From the NCBI GenBank assembly GCA_031272845.1, contig JAISTA010000223.1, positions 1 to 6,337 of the forward strand: a DNA stretch of 6,337 nt, in the 5' to 3' direction. The position numbers were made by a program, and so were the translations under genes. The notes under the pieces were generated by a model. That model was not told the DNA's origin, did no database searches, and saw only the letters and a program-made list of their open reading frames with translations. The DNA is from Oscillospiraceae bacterium. GTDB taxonomy: Bacteria; Bacillota; Clostridia; Oscillospirales; Oscillospiraceae. Below are positions 1 through 5,380 of this stretch, piece after piece. Within the stretch, counting starts at the first letter, position 1; each line of letters opens with the position of its first letter.

Positions 1-539
1 TAAAGGAAATCAACCAAGCCAAAAGGTAATTCGCCCTTCGGGTGAGAAGCGCGCCAGCGCGATTTTGCGGTGCCAAACTTGTTGTAAGCATCGACGAATA
101 CCGTCACGACCGCCTGCAACGTCTCAAGTTTTCTCGCGAAGCACCGGCTGCACCGCGCCAAAACCGGGATGCAACATCGCAAATCCGAATTTACACCCTC
201 GACCGTGTACGTATCTTTCTTGTTGTGGAAATTTTGCATGTACTTACCGGGATATACTACGTCTTTGTATCCGCTCCAGCCATCCGAAAAGTACACCGCC
301 GCCCAAGGCGCACTGTCAACGATTCGCTGTATCCGCTCAGGGGATTTGTCAAAAGCCACATCAAAACCTACAATCTGACGCGGGTTGCGGCTTACCATCG
401 TCATCACATACACATTTTCACGGGTTTCGGTGTGCGGCTTTCGCTCAATAAACCAGTACAACTCATCCAACTCATAGCGATTGTTGAGAAATTGTTGAAA
501 ACTCTTCCCGTTACTTTTTAGCGACTCTTTTTTTAGCGG
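1..539 (-). pseudogene. IS1-family InsB-like DDE transposase segment, different frame from InsA part
   Basis: I translated this by hand; the frame is open from 575 down to the left edge. Homology runs from NGKSFQQFL (512) to GLVDFL (3-5), about 170 residues. The apparent D-D-E triad is Asp in LDELYWF (465-467), Asp in FSDGW (282-284) and Glu in TVEGVNSDLR (198-200). These are followed by the IS1-type tail CFARKLETL...VFVDAYNKF. The frame is +1 relative to the InsA part, and removing one base from either A-run would fuse them into a single transposase. No ATG, GTG or TTG precedes the conserved region in this frame, so it would need frameshifting or is a broken copy. Three unusual cysteines (LRCCIPVLARCSRCF) stand where I would expect His/Arg-type residues, in keeping with decay. 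The predicted stop is just outside the window. Confidence 0.8.
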
Positions 540-819
540 CTTCCGCCTTGATCCAGTTGTATACGTTGGCTTTGCTCATTCCCAAAATCAGCCTCACTTT
601 GCATCCGCTCGCCTCTGAATAATAGATTTTCAGGGCCTGTTTGCGAGTTTCTTCATCGTAGGCAACACGTTTCGGTTCCAGCGTGTAGGTTTTCTTGCAT
701 TCCGTACAATAGCAACGCTGTGTTCCGGATGGATTATGACCTTTCTGTATTTGATTTTTTGTTTTTCCGCTTACCGGACATTTCTTGTCGCTGCTCTCTG
801 TTTTCTTTTTGCGAAAAAT
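511..819 (-). pseudogene. IS1-family InsA-like N-terminal segment (zinc ribbon + HTH), no start codon
   Basis: This open frame ends at TAA 511-513. It contains a zinc-ribbon region (CPVSG from 780, then GTQRCYCTECKKTY), a linker TLEPKRVAYDEETRKQALK, and a helix-turn-helix ending in LGMSKANVYNWIK. This is the arrangement of InsA, the DNA-binding part of IS1 transposases. In relatives the first zinc knuckle is CPxC; here the second cysteine is Ser (CPVS). There is no ATG, GTG or TTG in this frame between the conserved part and a TTG at 879, which lies inside the lipoprotein gene and is not credible. The 5' end is therefore truncated or damaged. A run of seven A (minus strand) and another of five A lie just before the stop, where InsB begins in another frame. 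Confidence 0.75.
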
Positions 820-832
820 ACCCGAGCCCGTC

Positions 833-1300
833 TTAGCTCTGCACGAGTGTGTACAAGGTTTTCTGTTCGCCCAGGGCAAGCGCGCCGTTTTGGAGGCCTA
901 TATTGATTCCGTATGTTTCGTCTATGGCAAAGCTCACGTGCCATATGCCGCTCCATTCTTCAACGGTAAACCCGCGCTCCTCTCCGTTGGCGACCGCGAT
1001 TGCCTTTGCGTAGGAATCGTCAAAATCGCCCGAAGCATAGTCAATACTGCCCTTTTCGGGCAGTCCGCCGCACAAATATTCCGCGAGCTCGCGTGTGTCG
1101 AAATTCCGGAAAGCCAGCCTGGATCCCGGCAAAATTTCGATGTACGGTGACTGCGAATCCGCCGCGTTCAGATAATACCTGCCGATTTTCACAGCCGGAG
1201 GTTTTCCGTTCCCGCAGGAAAACAGTCCCGCAAGCAGCAAAAACGCCGTCGCAGCGGATAAAATAAGCCTAACGCGCGCTGAAAAGACAGTTTGCTTCAT
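833..1300 (-). CDS. Small putative lipoprotein (155 aa), function unknown
   Basis: The N-terminus has a positively charged start, a hydrophobic core (LILSAATAFLLLAGL, about residues 12-26) and a lipobox-like LFSC with Cys29. This predicts export and lipid anchoring on the outer face of the cytoplasmic membrane. The mature part begins with GRYYLNAADSQSPYIEILPG, a pattern seen in small Firmicute lipoproteins with a predicted beta-rich fold; a later stretch (WHVSFAIDETYGINIGLQNG) also looks like beta strands. No catalytic motif is recognisable. The ATG at 1300 is two nucleotides after the stop of the pseudouridine synthase gene, with AAGGA overlapping that gene's end, so the two are probably co-transcribed and translationally coupled. 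The 3' end abuts the IS1 remnant, so the original C-terminus may have been altered. Confidence 0.75.
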   Translation of the reverse strand: MKQTVFSARVRLILSAATAFLLLAGLFSCGNGKPPAVKIGRYYLNAADSQSPYIEILPGSRLAFRNFDTRELAEYLCGGLPEKGSIDYASGDFDDSYAKAIAVANGEERGFTVEEWSGIWHVSFAIDETYGINIGLQNGALALGEQKTLYTLVQS

Positions 1301-1302
1301 AA

Positions 1303-2295
1303 TTATTTTTCCTTATGTCTGCGTCCCGCGCCGAAATATTTCCGCGCGAACTCGACATTTTCAAGCTCTACCGTCTTCCCGTTCAAATACGATAGGCTCC
1401 CCGCGTCTCCCGCAAAGGAAAACACCAGTTTATAGGACGTTAACAGCTGCTGCGGCTCGTGAAAGCGTCGGTTTGCCTCGCCGCTGCCGTATTTGCCGTC
1501 GCCGAGAATCGGGAAGCCCGCGTGCGCGAGCTGCGCGCGGATTTGGTGAGTTCTGCCGGTTTTCAGGCGGCATTCAAGCAGCGTCAGCCCATGCTCCTTG
1601 TTTTCGGAGACGACGCGGTATTCCGTCTCGGCCGAAACGCTGCCCTTTTGCGGCCGGTCGGTTACAAACACGCGGTTTTGCTTCGCGTCCTTAAAAAGGT
1701 ACCCGGAAAGCGTGCCGCGCTTCGGCATTCCCGTGCCGACGACCGCCGCAAGGTAGTATTTGTCTATCTCGCGCAGGCGGATTTTCTCGTTGAGTATCCG
1801 CAGAGCCTCGCCGTTTTTGGCCGCGAGAACAAGCCCCTCGGTGTTCCTGTCGATTCTGTTTGCCAAAGCAGGCGCAAAGGAATTTTCCGCCGCCGGGTCA
1901 TACTCGCCGCGATTGTGCAGATATGCCTGAACGCGCCAAATCAGCGTGTTGTACGCAAAGCCGCTGTCTGAATGCGACAAAAGTCCTCGCGGCTTGGACA
2001 CCGCAAGGATATTATCGTCCTCATACACGACCTCAGGCGAGGGTACTTTTTCGGCAAACGCCGCCTCGCGTTCGCGCCCCGGCTGTGCGTCAAAAAGCTC
2101 GTCATTTAAGTACGCCTGAACAATGTCGCCGTCCAAAAGCCGCGCGTCCCCCGCCGCTTTTTTGCCGTTTACGCGAAAGCGTCCCTTGCGCAGATATTTT
2201 TGCAGTCCACCGGCGGAAAGTCCCGGCGCGACCTTGAGCAAAAAGCGGTCCAGCCGCCGTCCCGCGTCATTTTTGTTTACTGTGAATTGTTTCAT
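1303..2295 (-). CDS. RluA/RluC/RluD-family rRNA pseudouridine synthase with S4 domain
   Basis: At 330 aa this is the normal length for RluC/RluD-type enzymes, which convert specific uridines of 23S rRNA to pseudouridine in the cytoplasm. An S4 RNA-binding domain occupies about residues 1-60 (NDAGRRLDRFLLK, LRKGRFRVNGKKA, DGDIV). The catalytic domain starts near VVYEDDNILAVSKPRG (89-104). The signature motif is NRIDRNTEGLVLAAKN with catalytic Asp149; family enzymes usually have HRLD, so His is Asn here and Leu is Ile. GRTHQIRAQLAHAGFPILGD (247-266) is the conserved RluA-family C-terminal motif. The ATG at 2295 gives exactly the usual family N-terminus, and a perfect consensus promoter lies 12 nt upstream. 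It is the first gene of an operon with the lipoprotein gene. Which uridine it modifies cannot be told from sequence alone. Confidence 0.95.
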   Translation of the reverse strand: MKQFTVNKNDAGRRLDRFLLKVAPGLSAGGLQKYLRKGRFRVNGKKAAGDARLLDGDIVQAYLNDELFDAQPGREREAAFAEKVPSPEVVYEDDNILAVSKPRGLLSHSDSGFAYNTLIWRVQAYLHNRGEYDPAAENSFAPALANRIDRNTEGLVLAAKNGEALRILNEKIRLREIDKYYLAAVVGTGMPKRGTLSGYLFKDAKQNRVFVTDRPQKGSVSAETEYRVVSENKEHGLTLLECRLKTGRTHQIRAQLAHAGFPILGDGKYGSGEANRRFHEPQQLLTSYKLVFSFAGDAGSLSYLNGKTVELENVEFARKYFGAGRRHKEK

Positions 2296-2307
2296 TTGGT
2301 TAATGCT

Positions 2308-2336
2308 ATTATATTGCGGATTCGGGGGATTGTCAA
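2308..2336 (-). promoter_or_regulatory. Consensus sigma-A promoter of the pseudouridine synthase operon
   Basis: On the minus strand TTGACA (2336-2331) and TATAAT (2313-2308) are separated by exactly 17 nt, matching the housekeeping consensus at all twelve positions. The expected transcription start is about 2301, leaving roughly 6 nt before the ATG at 2295 and no room for a Shine-Dalgarno sequence. Confidence 0.85.
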
Positions 2337-3003
2337 GCTGCGGGGCTTTTCTCGGGGGTGCGGGACGGAGCTGCGGATTTTGGCTGGATATGCTATTTAA
2401 GCACTCTCCCTTGCTCCGTTGCTATTACACACTGGAATCCTGCGGGGTGTTTCTTATTGTGGGTGGGGGCGGCTTTTTGGCGAAGCATTGGGCGGGGACG
2501 CTGCTCCCGCTTTCCCTGCTGTGACTTTGCCGCGTTGCTTGGTGTTCTTTACAACGCAAAACTCAAGACGGGAACGAAAAGTTCTCTGTTCGGGGCGAGG
2601 TGCTGTGTTTGGAATATGGACTCGGCTTCTCTTCTGTGCGAAGCAAAAGCGCCTACGCGGCGGGCGGTTACTTTTAGAAAGAAGCAAATCTTTTTTTATG
2701 CCGGGCAACAGCAGGTGCTGCAAATAGGTGCGTTCCCACCCAATGACAGGTGCGGTGGTCGCGGCGAATGCTTCAGCCCAGCCGCACACAGGGGCGAAGC
2801 CTATCCGGGGCTAAAGACTTAGGTCGGAGGGCTGGTGCGCGCGAGGTGCGGTGGGGGTGCCAACCGGAAGGATGGTACTGCTACGATTGCTGACGCACGT
2901 TGTGCTGGCGGTTGGTGCGTGTCCCGACGCGGCGGGTGTTGTGGTTGCGGTGGAGTATGTCTTACGGTGTGGGATTTTGCCCGCTACCGCAACGTTTCCG
3001 TAG

Positions 3004-3046
3004 GGGACGGCGTCCTCGACGTCCCTTGTCCGGTTTGCCGCCGGAC
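3004..3046. repeat. Pair of short hairpins in the repeat region
   Basis: GGGACG (3004-3009) pairs with CGTCCC (3020-3025) across a 10-nt loop, and it is preceded by GTA. Immediately downstream GTCCGG (3028-3033) pairs with CCGGAC (3041-3046) across 7 nt. The first is similar in flank and arms (GTAGGGGACG...CGTCCC) to the hairpin at 3174-3195, suggesting copies of one palindromic repeat. Confidence 0.55.
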
Positions 3047-3100
3047 TGTGCGTCAAACGGCATACCCGTCTGGCTTGGTGCGGTTGGGTGCGTTGTCCTT

Positions 3101-3119
3101 GGACGCGCTTTGCGCGTCC
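3101..3119. repeat. Perfect 8-bp inverted repeat, 3-nt loop
   Basis: GGACGCGC (3101-3108) and GCGCGTCC (3112-3119) are separated by TTT. The strong GC stem has no following T-run, so it is not an obvious terminator. It belongs to the set of GGAC-containing hairpins in this stretch. Confidence 0.6.
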
Positions 3120-3173
3120 TGGACGGGCGGGTGCGGTGGTAGAAACGGGATTTCGGGCGGGGCTGTGATGTAG

Positions 3174-3195
3174 GGGACGCTGCAGACAGCGTCCC
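3174..3195. repeat. Perfect 9-bp inverted repeat, copy of the GGGACG hairpin family
   Basis: GGGACGCTG (3174-3182) and CAGCGTCCC (3187-3195) flank the 4-nt loop CAGA. The left flank GTAG matches the flank of the hairpin at 3004. A shorter version, GACGCTG/CAGCGTC with loop AGGG, occurs at 3315-3332. Confidence 0.7.
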
Positions 3196-3209
3196 ATGCG
3201 TTTATGGTT

Positions 3210-3308
3210 CGGTTGCGGTGGTTCTAAGCACAAATGCCGTGGTCTCGGCATTCCGTACGTCTATTGTCCGGTTGCGGTGATTCTAAAACGGCAATGTCGT
3301 GGTCTCGG
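3210..3308 (+). repeat. Imperfect tandem duplication, two copies at ~59-60 bp spacing
   Basis: Positions 3210-3248 and 3269-3308 align at roughly 80 per cent. Both begin CGGTTGCGGTG, continue with TTCTAA, and end CGTGGTCTCGG. The offset is 59 at the start and 60 at the end because of one inserted base. Between the copies lies a non-repeated spacer of about 20 bp. Only two copies are present. Confidence 0.7.
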
Positions 3309-3314
3309 GGACGG

Positions 3315-3332
3315 GACGCTGAGGGCAGCGTC
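3315..3332. repeat. 7-bp inverted repeat, third GACGCTG hairpin
   Basis: GACGCTG (3315-3321) pairs with CAGCGTC (3326-3332) across AGGG. It directly precedes the terminator at 3340 and shares its arms with the hairpin at 3174-3195. Confidence 0.6.
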
Positions 3333-3339
3333 AGATGCA

Positions 3340-3380
3340 ATAAAAGCCCGCATGAACATTTCTGTTCAGCGGGCTTTTAT
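3340..3380. terminator. Strong bidirectional hairpin terminator
   Basis: A 12-bp stem (ATAAAAGCCCGC 3340-3351 with GCGGGCTTTTAT 3369-3380) is extended, after a single bulged base, by TGAACA/TGTTCA (3353-3358 with 3363-3368) around a TTTC loop. GC-rich arms followed by CTTTTAT on both strands make it work in either direction. It lies 20 nt downstream of the zinc-ribbon gene (minus strand) and separates it from the repeat region. Confidence 0.85.
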
Positions 3381-3399
3381 GCGGATAATCGCGTTTATT

Positions 3400-3666
3400 T
3401 TAACCCCGTGATATAATCCACGTGTTTCCGCAGCTTTGGCAAAGCGCAACTGTGTTATGCTGCAGCTTCGTTTTGCTCTTGAGCTTACCGGAGCCTCTGC
3501 GCTTACCAAAAATAAGCCAAAGCCCGAAGGTGAACACTATGAGACAGCCTCGCCCTAAAGACCAAAGGCAGCCGTTAGATTTTGCGCTGGTCTTGCCTTT
3601 TGTTTTTTCGCTTACCTTCTCGCGTTCTATTACTACATTTTCGCTGTTGCATTTCGGACAAACCAT
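3400..3666 (-). CDS. Small membrane-associated zinc-ribbon protein (88 aa)
   Basis: The sequence has a split zinc ribbon: CPKC at residues 3-6 and CQSC at 76-79, followed by GNTW. The two knuckles are separated by a basic linker (about 18-31) and a hydrophobic stretch (about 33-54, CLIVFTFGLWLIFG) that could be a membrane segment or short hairpin. Small proteins of this layout are known in clostridia but have no assigned function that I can name. I place the start at ATG 3666, where AGGGAGGT precedes by 5 nt. A longer frame from ATG 3705 is unlikely because it coincides with the predicted transcription start (~3704). The gene is divergent from the XRE regulator and shares its control region, so it is probably the regulator's main target. 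Confidence 0.75.
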   Translation of the reverse strand: MVCPKCNSENVVIEREKVSEKTKGKTSAKSNGCLWSLGRGCLIVFTFGLWLIFGKRRGSGKLKSKTKLQHNTVALCQSCGNTWIISRG

Positions 3667-3710
3667 TTTAGACCTCCCTAAAATTTGTGTAAAAGCTATA
3701 TCCATTTTTT

Positions 3711-3739
3711 ATTATATCTCAACTAAACGATATTGTCAA
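3711..3739 (-). promoter_or_regulatory. Consensus promoter of the zinc-ribbon gene
   Basis: On the minus strand TTGACA (3739-3734) and TATAAT (3716-3711) are spaced by exactly 17 nt, a full consensus. Transcription would start near 3704, giving a 38-nt leader with a strong Shine-Dalgarno. The spacer is almost entirely occupied by the first copy of the 23-bp repeat, so a bound repressor would block RNA polymerase. Confidence 0.85.
3715..3737. promoter_or_regulatory. Candidate operator, copy 1
   Basis: This 23-bp segment matches 3760-3782 at 17 of 23 positions (shared: TAT.TCA.CT.AACG.TAT, last TC); four of the six differences are transitions. It also contains ATATC...GATAT as an inverted pair (10-nt spacer). 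It lies between the -35 and -10 of the zinc-ribbon promoter. Binding by the adjacent XRE protein is inferred from position. Confidence 0.6.
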
Positions 3740-3759
3740 TACAAAATAACACTATTTTA

Positions 3760-3782
3760 TATTTCAGCTGAACGGTATAATC
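3760..3782. promoter_or_regulatory. Candidate operator, copy 2, over the regulator's -10
   Basis: This is the second copy of the 23-bp repeat, 45 bp downstream of the first. Its core is the perfect 10-bp palindrome TTCAGCTGAA (3763-3772), as expected for a dimeric HTH protein. It overlaps TATAAT at 3776-3781, a plausible -10 for the regulator gene with a start near 3788; no good -35 is visible at the matching distance. An alternative weak promoter is TTGTCA (3733-3738) with TTTATA (3756-3761). Autoregulation of the XRE gene is inferred. Confidence 0.6.
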
Positions 3783-3806
3783 ACCTTATAAAGAGGCAGG
3801 TGTACT

Positions 3807-4109
3807 ATGAACGCAACCGAACGCATACGCCGCATTATGGACGAGCTGAAATGGTCAGAATACCGTTTGGCAAAGGAATCTGGACTGTCACAGTCCACGA
3901 TCGCCAATTTGTTTCACAGAAACACCGTGCCGAGTATATCAACATTAGAGTCAGTATGCGGCGCGTTCGGTATCAGCTTGGCGCAATTTTTTTGTGAGGG
4001 AACCATGGTTGAGCTGTCAGGCGAGCAAAAAGCCTTTTTCGATCGCTGGGCGCTTCTGTCTGCGGAGCAGAAACGGTTGATGTTTGAACTAATGGAAAAT
4101 ATGAAATAA
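3807..4109 (+). CDS. XRE/Cro-type HTH transcriptional regulator (100 aa)
   Basis: The protein has an N-terminal helix-turn-helix of the HTH_3 (Cro/C1) family: ERIRRIMDELKWSEYRLAKE, then SGLSQSTIANLF (about 26-36, recognition helix) and PSISTLESVCGAFGISLAQF (42-61). The last 30 residues (SGEQKAFFDRWALLSAEQKR onward) look helical and may mediate dimerisation. The length is typical of small phage- or accessory-element-type repressors. ATG 3807 is preceded by AGGCAGG at a suitable distance. The gene is divergent from the zinc-ribbon gene, and a repeated operator-like sequence in the shared 140-bp gap suggests it represses both promoters. It is followed 20 nt later by a terminator. The signal that would relieve repression is unknown; no ligand or protease domain is visible. 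Confidence 0.9.
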   Translation: MNATERIRRIMDELKWSEYRLAKESGLSQSTIANLFHRNTVPSISTLESVCGAFGISLAQFFCEGTMVELSGEQKAFFDRWALLSAEQKRLMFELMENMK

Positions 4110-4121
4110 GGCGCAGGCCAG

Positions 4122-4165
4122 AAAAAAGAGCCGCACCCGCCGTTAGGCCGGGTGCGGCTTTTGTT
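4122..4165. terminator. Bidirectional hairpin terminator between convergent genes
   Basis: AGCCGCACCC (4129-4138) pairs with GGGTGCGGCT (4150-4159), with a further GCC/GGC pairing inside and a small loop. On the plus strand it is followed by TTTTGTTT, ending the regulator transcript. On the minus strand the preceding A6 (4122-4127) becomes a U-run, so it can also end the dxr transcript, which arrives from the other side. Confidence 0.85.
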
Positions 4166-4255
4166 TGCCTCGAGCTTAAATCGCTATGCGTGTGTGGGAC
4201 GGCTATAAAACTGTTGTCCCGTACGCTCCCCGGTTTCCTGTCTGCCTACTTCCCG

Positions 4256-5332
4256 CTACACACCAACCCGCTCCGCTATCCAGCCCGCTATCTCCGTGAA
4301 TCGCAGCTTGCCTGCCTTGAACAGCGCCAGCGCCTCGTGATCCGCCTCGACGAGCGCGCGGCAGGTCTCCTCTCCGCGTTTTGCGGCCCTGATTGCAAGC
4401 TCTAGGCAGGGATACCGCGAAAAGTCGGGCGCGGAGAACTCCAGCATGCCGATTTGCGCGAGCGAGATCGGCGGAAGAATACCCTCGGCGCGCTCCGGGT
4501 ACGTCAGCGCGTACTGAATCGGCATACGCATATCCGTTGCGCCGAGCTGGGCGATAATCGTGCCGTCCGCGAACTCAACCATCGAGTGGACTATGCTCTG
4601 CGGGTGAATCAGCACCTCGATTTCATCGGGTGCCAGGCCGAAAAGACGCATTGCCTCGATAAATTCAAAGCCCTTGTTCATAAGCGTAGCAGAGTCGAGC
4701 GTAACCTTTTCGCCCATGCTCCAGGTGGGGTGATTTAGCGCCTGCGCATAAGTCACCGTTTCAAGCTCGCGCGGAGCAAGCGACCGAAACGCGCCGCCGG
4801 AGGCCGTGAGAATCACCTTTCTGACCTGCTCGCGGTGTCCGTTTATGCACTGAAAAATTGCCGAATGCTCGGAATCCACGGGAATTATCGGCGTTTGTGA
4901 CGACGCGGCGGCCGCCATAATGCGCAGCCCGTCGCACACAAGCGCCTCCTTGTCGGCCAGCGCAACGGGAATTCCGCGTTCAAGGGAGCGGACGATAACG
5001 TCCGCCGCCAAATCGCGCGAGGACATTGCCGCAACGGTCATATCCGCGCCGTCAAGACAGGCAAAAAGCCCTGTCTTTCCGGAGACGATTTCGGTTCCGG
5101 GAAATGAGCCGAGTGCCTTTAGCCGCGCCGCCGCGTCTTCCCTATAGACACAGACGGTTTCCGGCCGGAGCTCCTCGATCTGCCGCGCAAGCAGGTCAAG
5201 ACTGCCGCCGCCCGCCGCGAGCGAGACAGCGCGAAAGCCGAGATGGCGCACAACGTCAAGCGTTTGGGTGCCTATTGAGCCGGTTGAACCGAGCAGGGCG
5301 ATTGATTTTGCGGGCAAAGCGGAGCGGGGCAT
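4256..5332 (-). CDS. dxr: 1-deoxy-D-xylulose 5-phosphate reductoisomerase (MEP pathway)
   Basis: This enzyme converts DXP to 2-C-methyl-D-erythritol 4-phosphate with NADPH and a divalent metal, the committed step of isoprenoid synthesis in the cytoplasm. Visible motifs: the Rossmann dinucleotide loop GSTGSIG (15-21); DSEHSAIFQ (153-161) with metal ligands Asp153 and Glu155; LTASGG (175-180); HPTWSMGEKVTLDSATLMNK (201-220) with Asn219, Lys220 and metal ligand Glu223; and IHPQSIVHS (242-250). Length is 358 aa, against about 380-400 usually. Oddities are ADKEAL where most have ANKE, MSSRDLAAD in place of the usual G-x-x-GL segment, and LVEADHEA where LNAANE is normal. ATG 5332 has AGGTGA 8 nt upstream and gives the standard N-terminus. 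The gene stands alone, without the uppS-cdsA-rseP-ispG neighbours common in Firmicutes. Confidence 0.93.
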   Translation of the reverse strand: MPRSALPAKSIALLGSTGSIGTQTLDVVRHLGFRAVSLAAGGGSLDLLARQIEELRPETVCVYREDAAARLKALGSFPGTEIVSGKTGLFACLDGADMTVAAMSSRDLAADVIVRSLERGIPVALADKEALVCDGLRIMAAAASSQTPIIPVDSEHSAIFQCINGHREQVRKVILTASGGAFRSLAPRELETVTYAQALNHPTWSMGEKVTLDSATLMNKGFEFIEAMRLFGLAPDEIEVLIHPQSIVHSMVEFADGTIIAQLGATDMRMPIQYALTYPERAEGILPPISLAQIGMLEFSAPDFSRYPCLELAIRAAKRGEETCRALVEADHEALALFKAGKLRFTEIAGWIAERVGV

Positions 5333-5365
5333 AGCGTGTCACCTGTGTTTTTTGATGGTTAGGGG

Positions 5366-5380
5366 CGGTCTGCGTGACCG
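5366..5380. repeat. Short hairpin in the dxr leader
   Basis: CGGTC (5366-5370) pairs with GACCG (5376-5380) over a 5-nt loop, within the sequence AGGGGCGGTCTGCG. A near-copy, AGGGGCGGTCCGCG, begins at 5504 and has its own stem (GTCCGC 5511-5516 with GCGGAC 5524-5529). They resemble the AGGGGACG hairpins at 3003 and 3173. Confidence 0.5.

Larger units (their letters stand above)
1..819 (-). mobile_element. IS1-family insertion sequence remnant (transposase region)
   Basis: The minus strand encodes both parts of an IS1-family transposase: an InsA-like zinc-ribbon/HTH segment (about 819-511) followed by an InsB-like DDE catalytic segment (about 512-3). The reading frame ends in ELPFGLVDFL at position 3. 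I recall this as the usual C-terminus of this clostridial IS1 type, so the stop codon probably lies at the window edge and the element's right-hand inverted repeat lies outside. I cannot identify the upstream inverted repeat or a target duplication. The conserved part begins within about 55 bp of the stop codon of the lipoprotein gene (833-835). The boundary at 819 is approximate. No start codon, a changed zinc ligand and a frame break suggest an inactive copy. Confidence 0.8.
2337..3338. other. Gene-poor, G-rich intergenic region with repeats and hairpins
   Basis: I see no credible gene here. The plus strand is G-rich and stop-poor, so long open frames arise on both strands, but they lack ribosome binding sites, recognisable motifs and plausible composition (Cys/Gly/Arg- or Pro/Arg/Thr-rich). 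What it does contain: GGGACGCTG three times (2495-2503, 3174-3182, 3313-3321); variants of GGTTGCGGTGG (2943-2953, 3211-3221, 3270-3279) and of GTGCGGTGG near 2753, 2845 and 3131; several short hairpins; and an imperfect tandem duplication near its right end. No tRNA, known small RNA or riboswitch was recognised. It may be a cluster of dispersed repeats or the eroded remains of a mobile element. Confidence 0.6.

Noticed and set aside
42..521. Plus-strand open frame of 159 codons opposite the transposase.
   Set aside because: It is the antisense of the InsB-like catalytic segment, whose DDE motifs show the true strand.
820..850. Possible terminator after the lipoprotein gene.
   Set aside because: Only a 4-bp GAGC/GCTC stem with a short T-run; too weak to call.
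2454..2789. Open frame of 111 codons on the minus strand.
   Set aside because: Basic, Pro/Arg/Ser-rich sequence with no motif, opposite another spurious frame; no supporting start signals.
2358..2822. Open frame of 154 codons on the plus strand from a GTG.
   Set aside because: No ribosome binding site, no recognisable domain, Cys/Trp/Arg-rich composition, and competing open frames on both strands: typical of stop-poor G-rich noncoding DNA.
2811..3251. Open frames on both strands across the repeat region (146 aa minus, 112 aa plus).
   Set aside because: They translate the G-rich repeats and hairpins into low-complexity Gly/Cys or Pro/Thr/Arg sequence; no domain and no ribosome binding site.
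3210..3308. Possible CRISPR-like array.
   Set aside because: Only two imperfect copies, no regular spacers and no cas genes in the window.
3667..3705. Upstream ATG adding 13 residues to the zinc-ribbon protein.
   Set aside because: The predicted transcription start (~3704) coincides with this codon, and the strong AGGGAGGT serves the ATG at 3666.
4194..4230. GGGAC/GTCCC inverted pair between the terminator and dxr.
   Set aside because: A 5-bp stem with a long AT-containing loop and no positional logic; likely chance.
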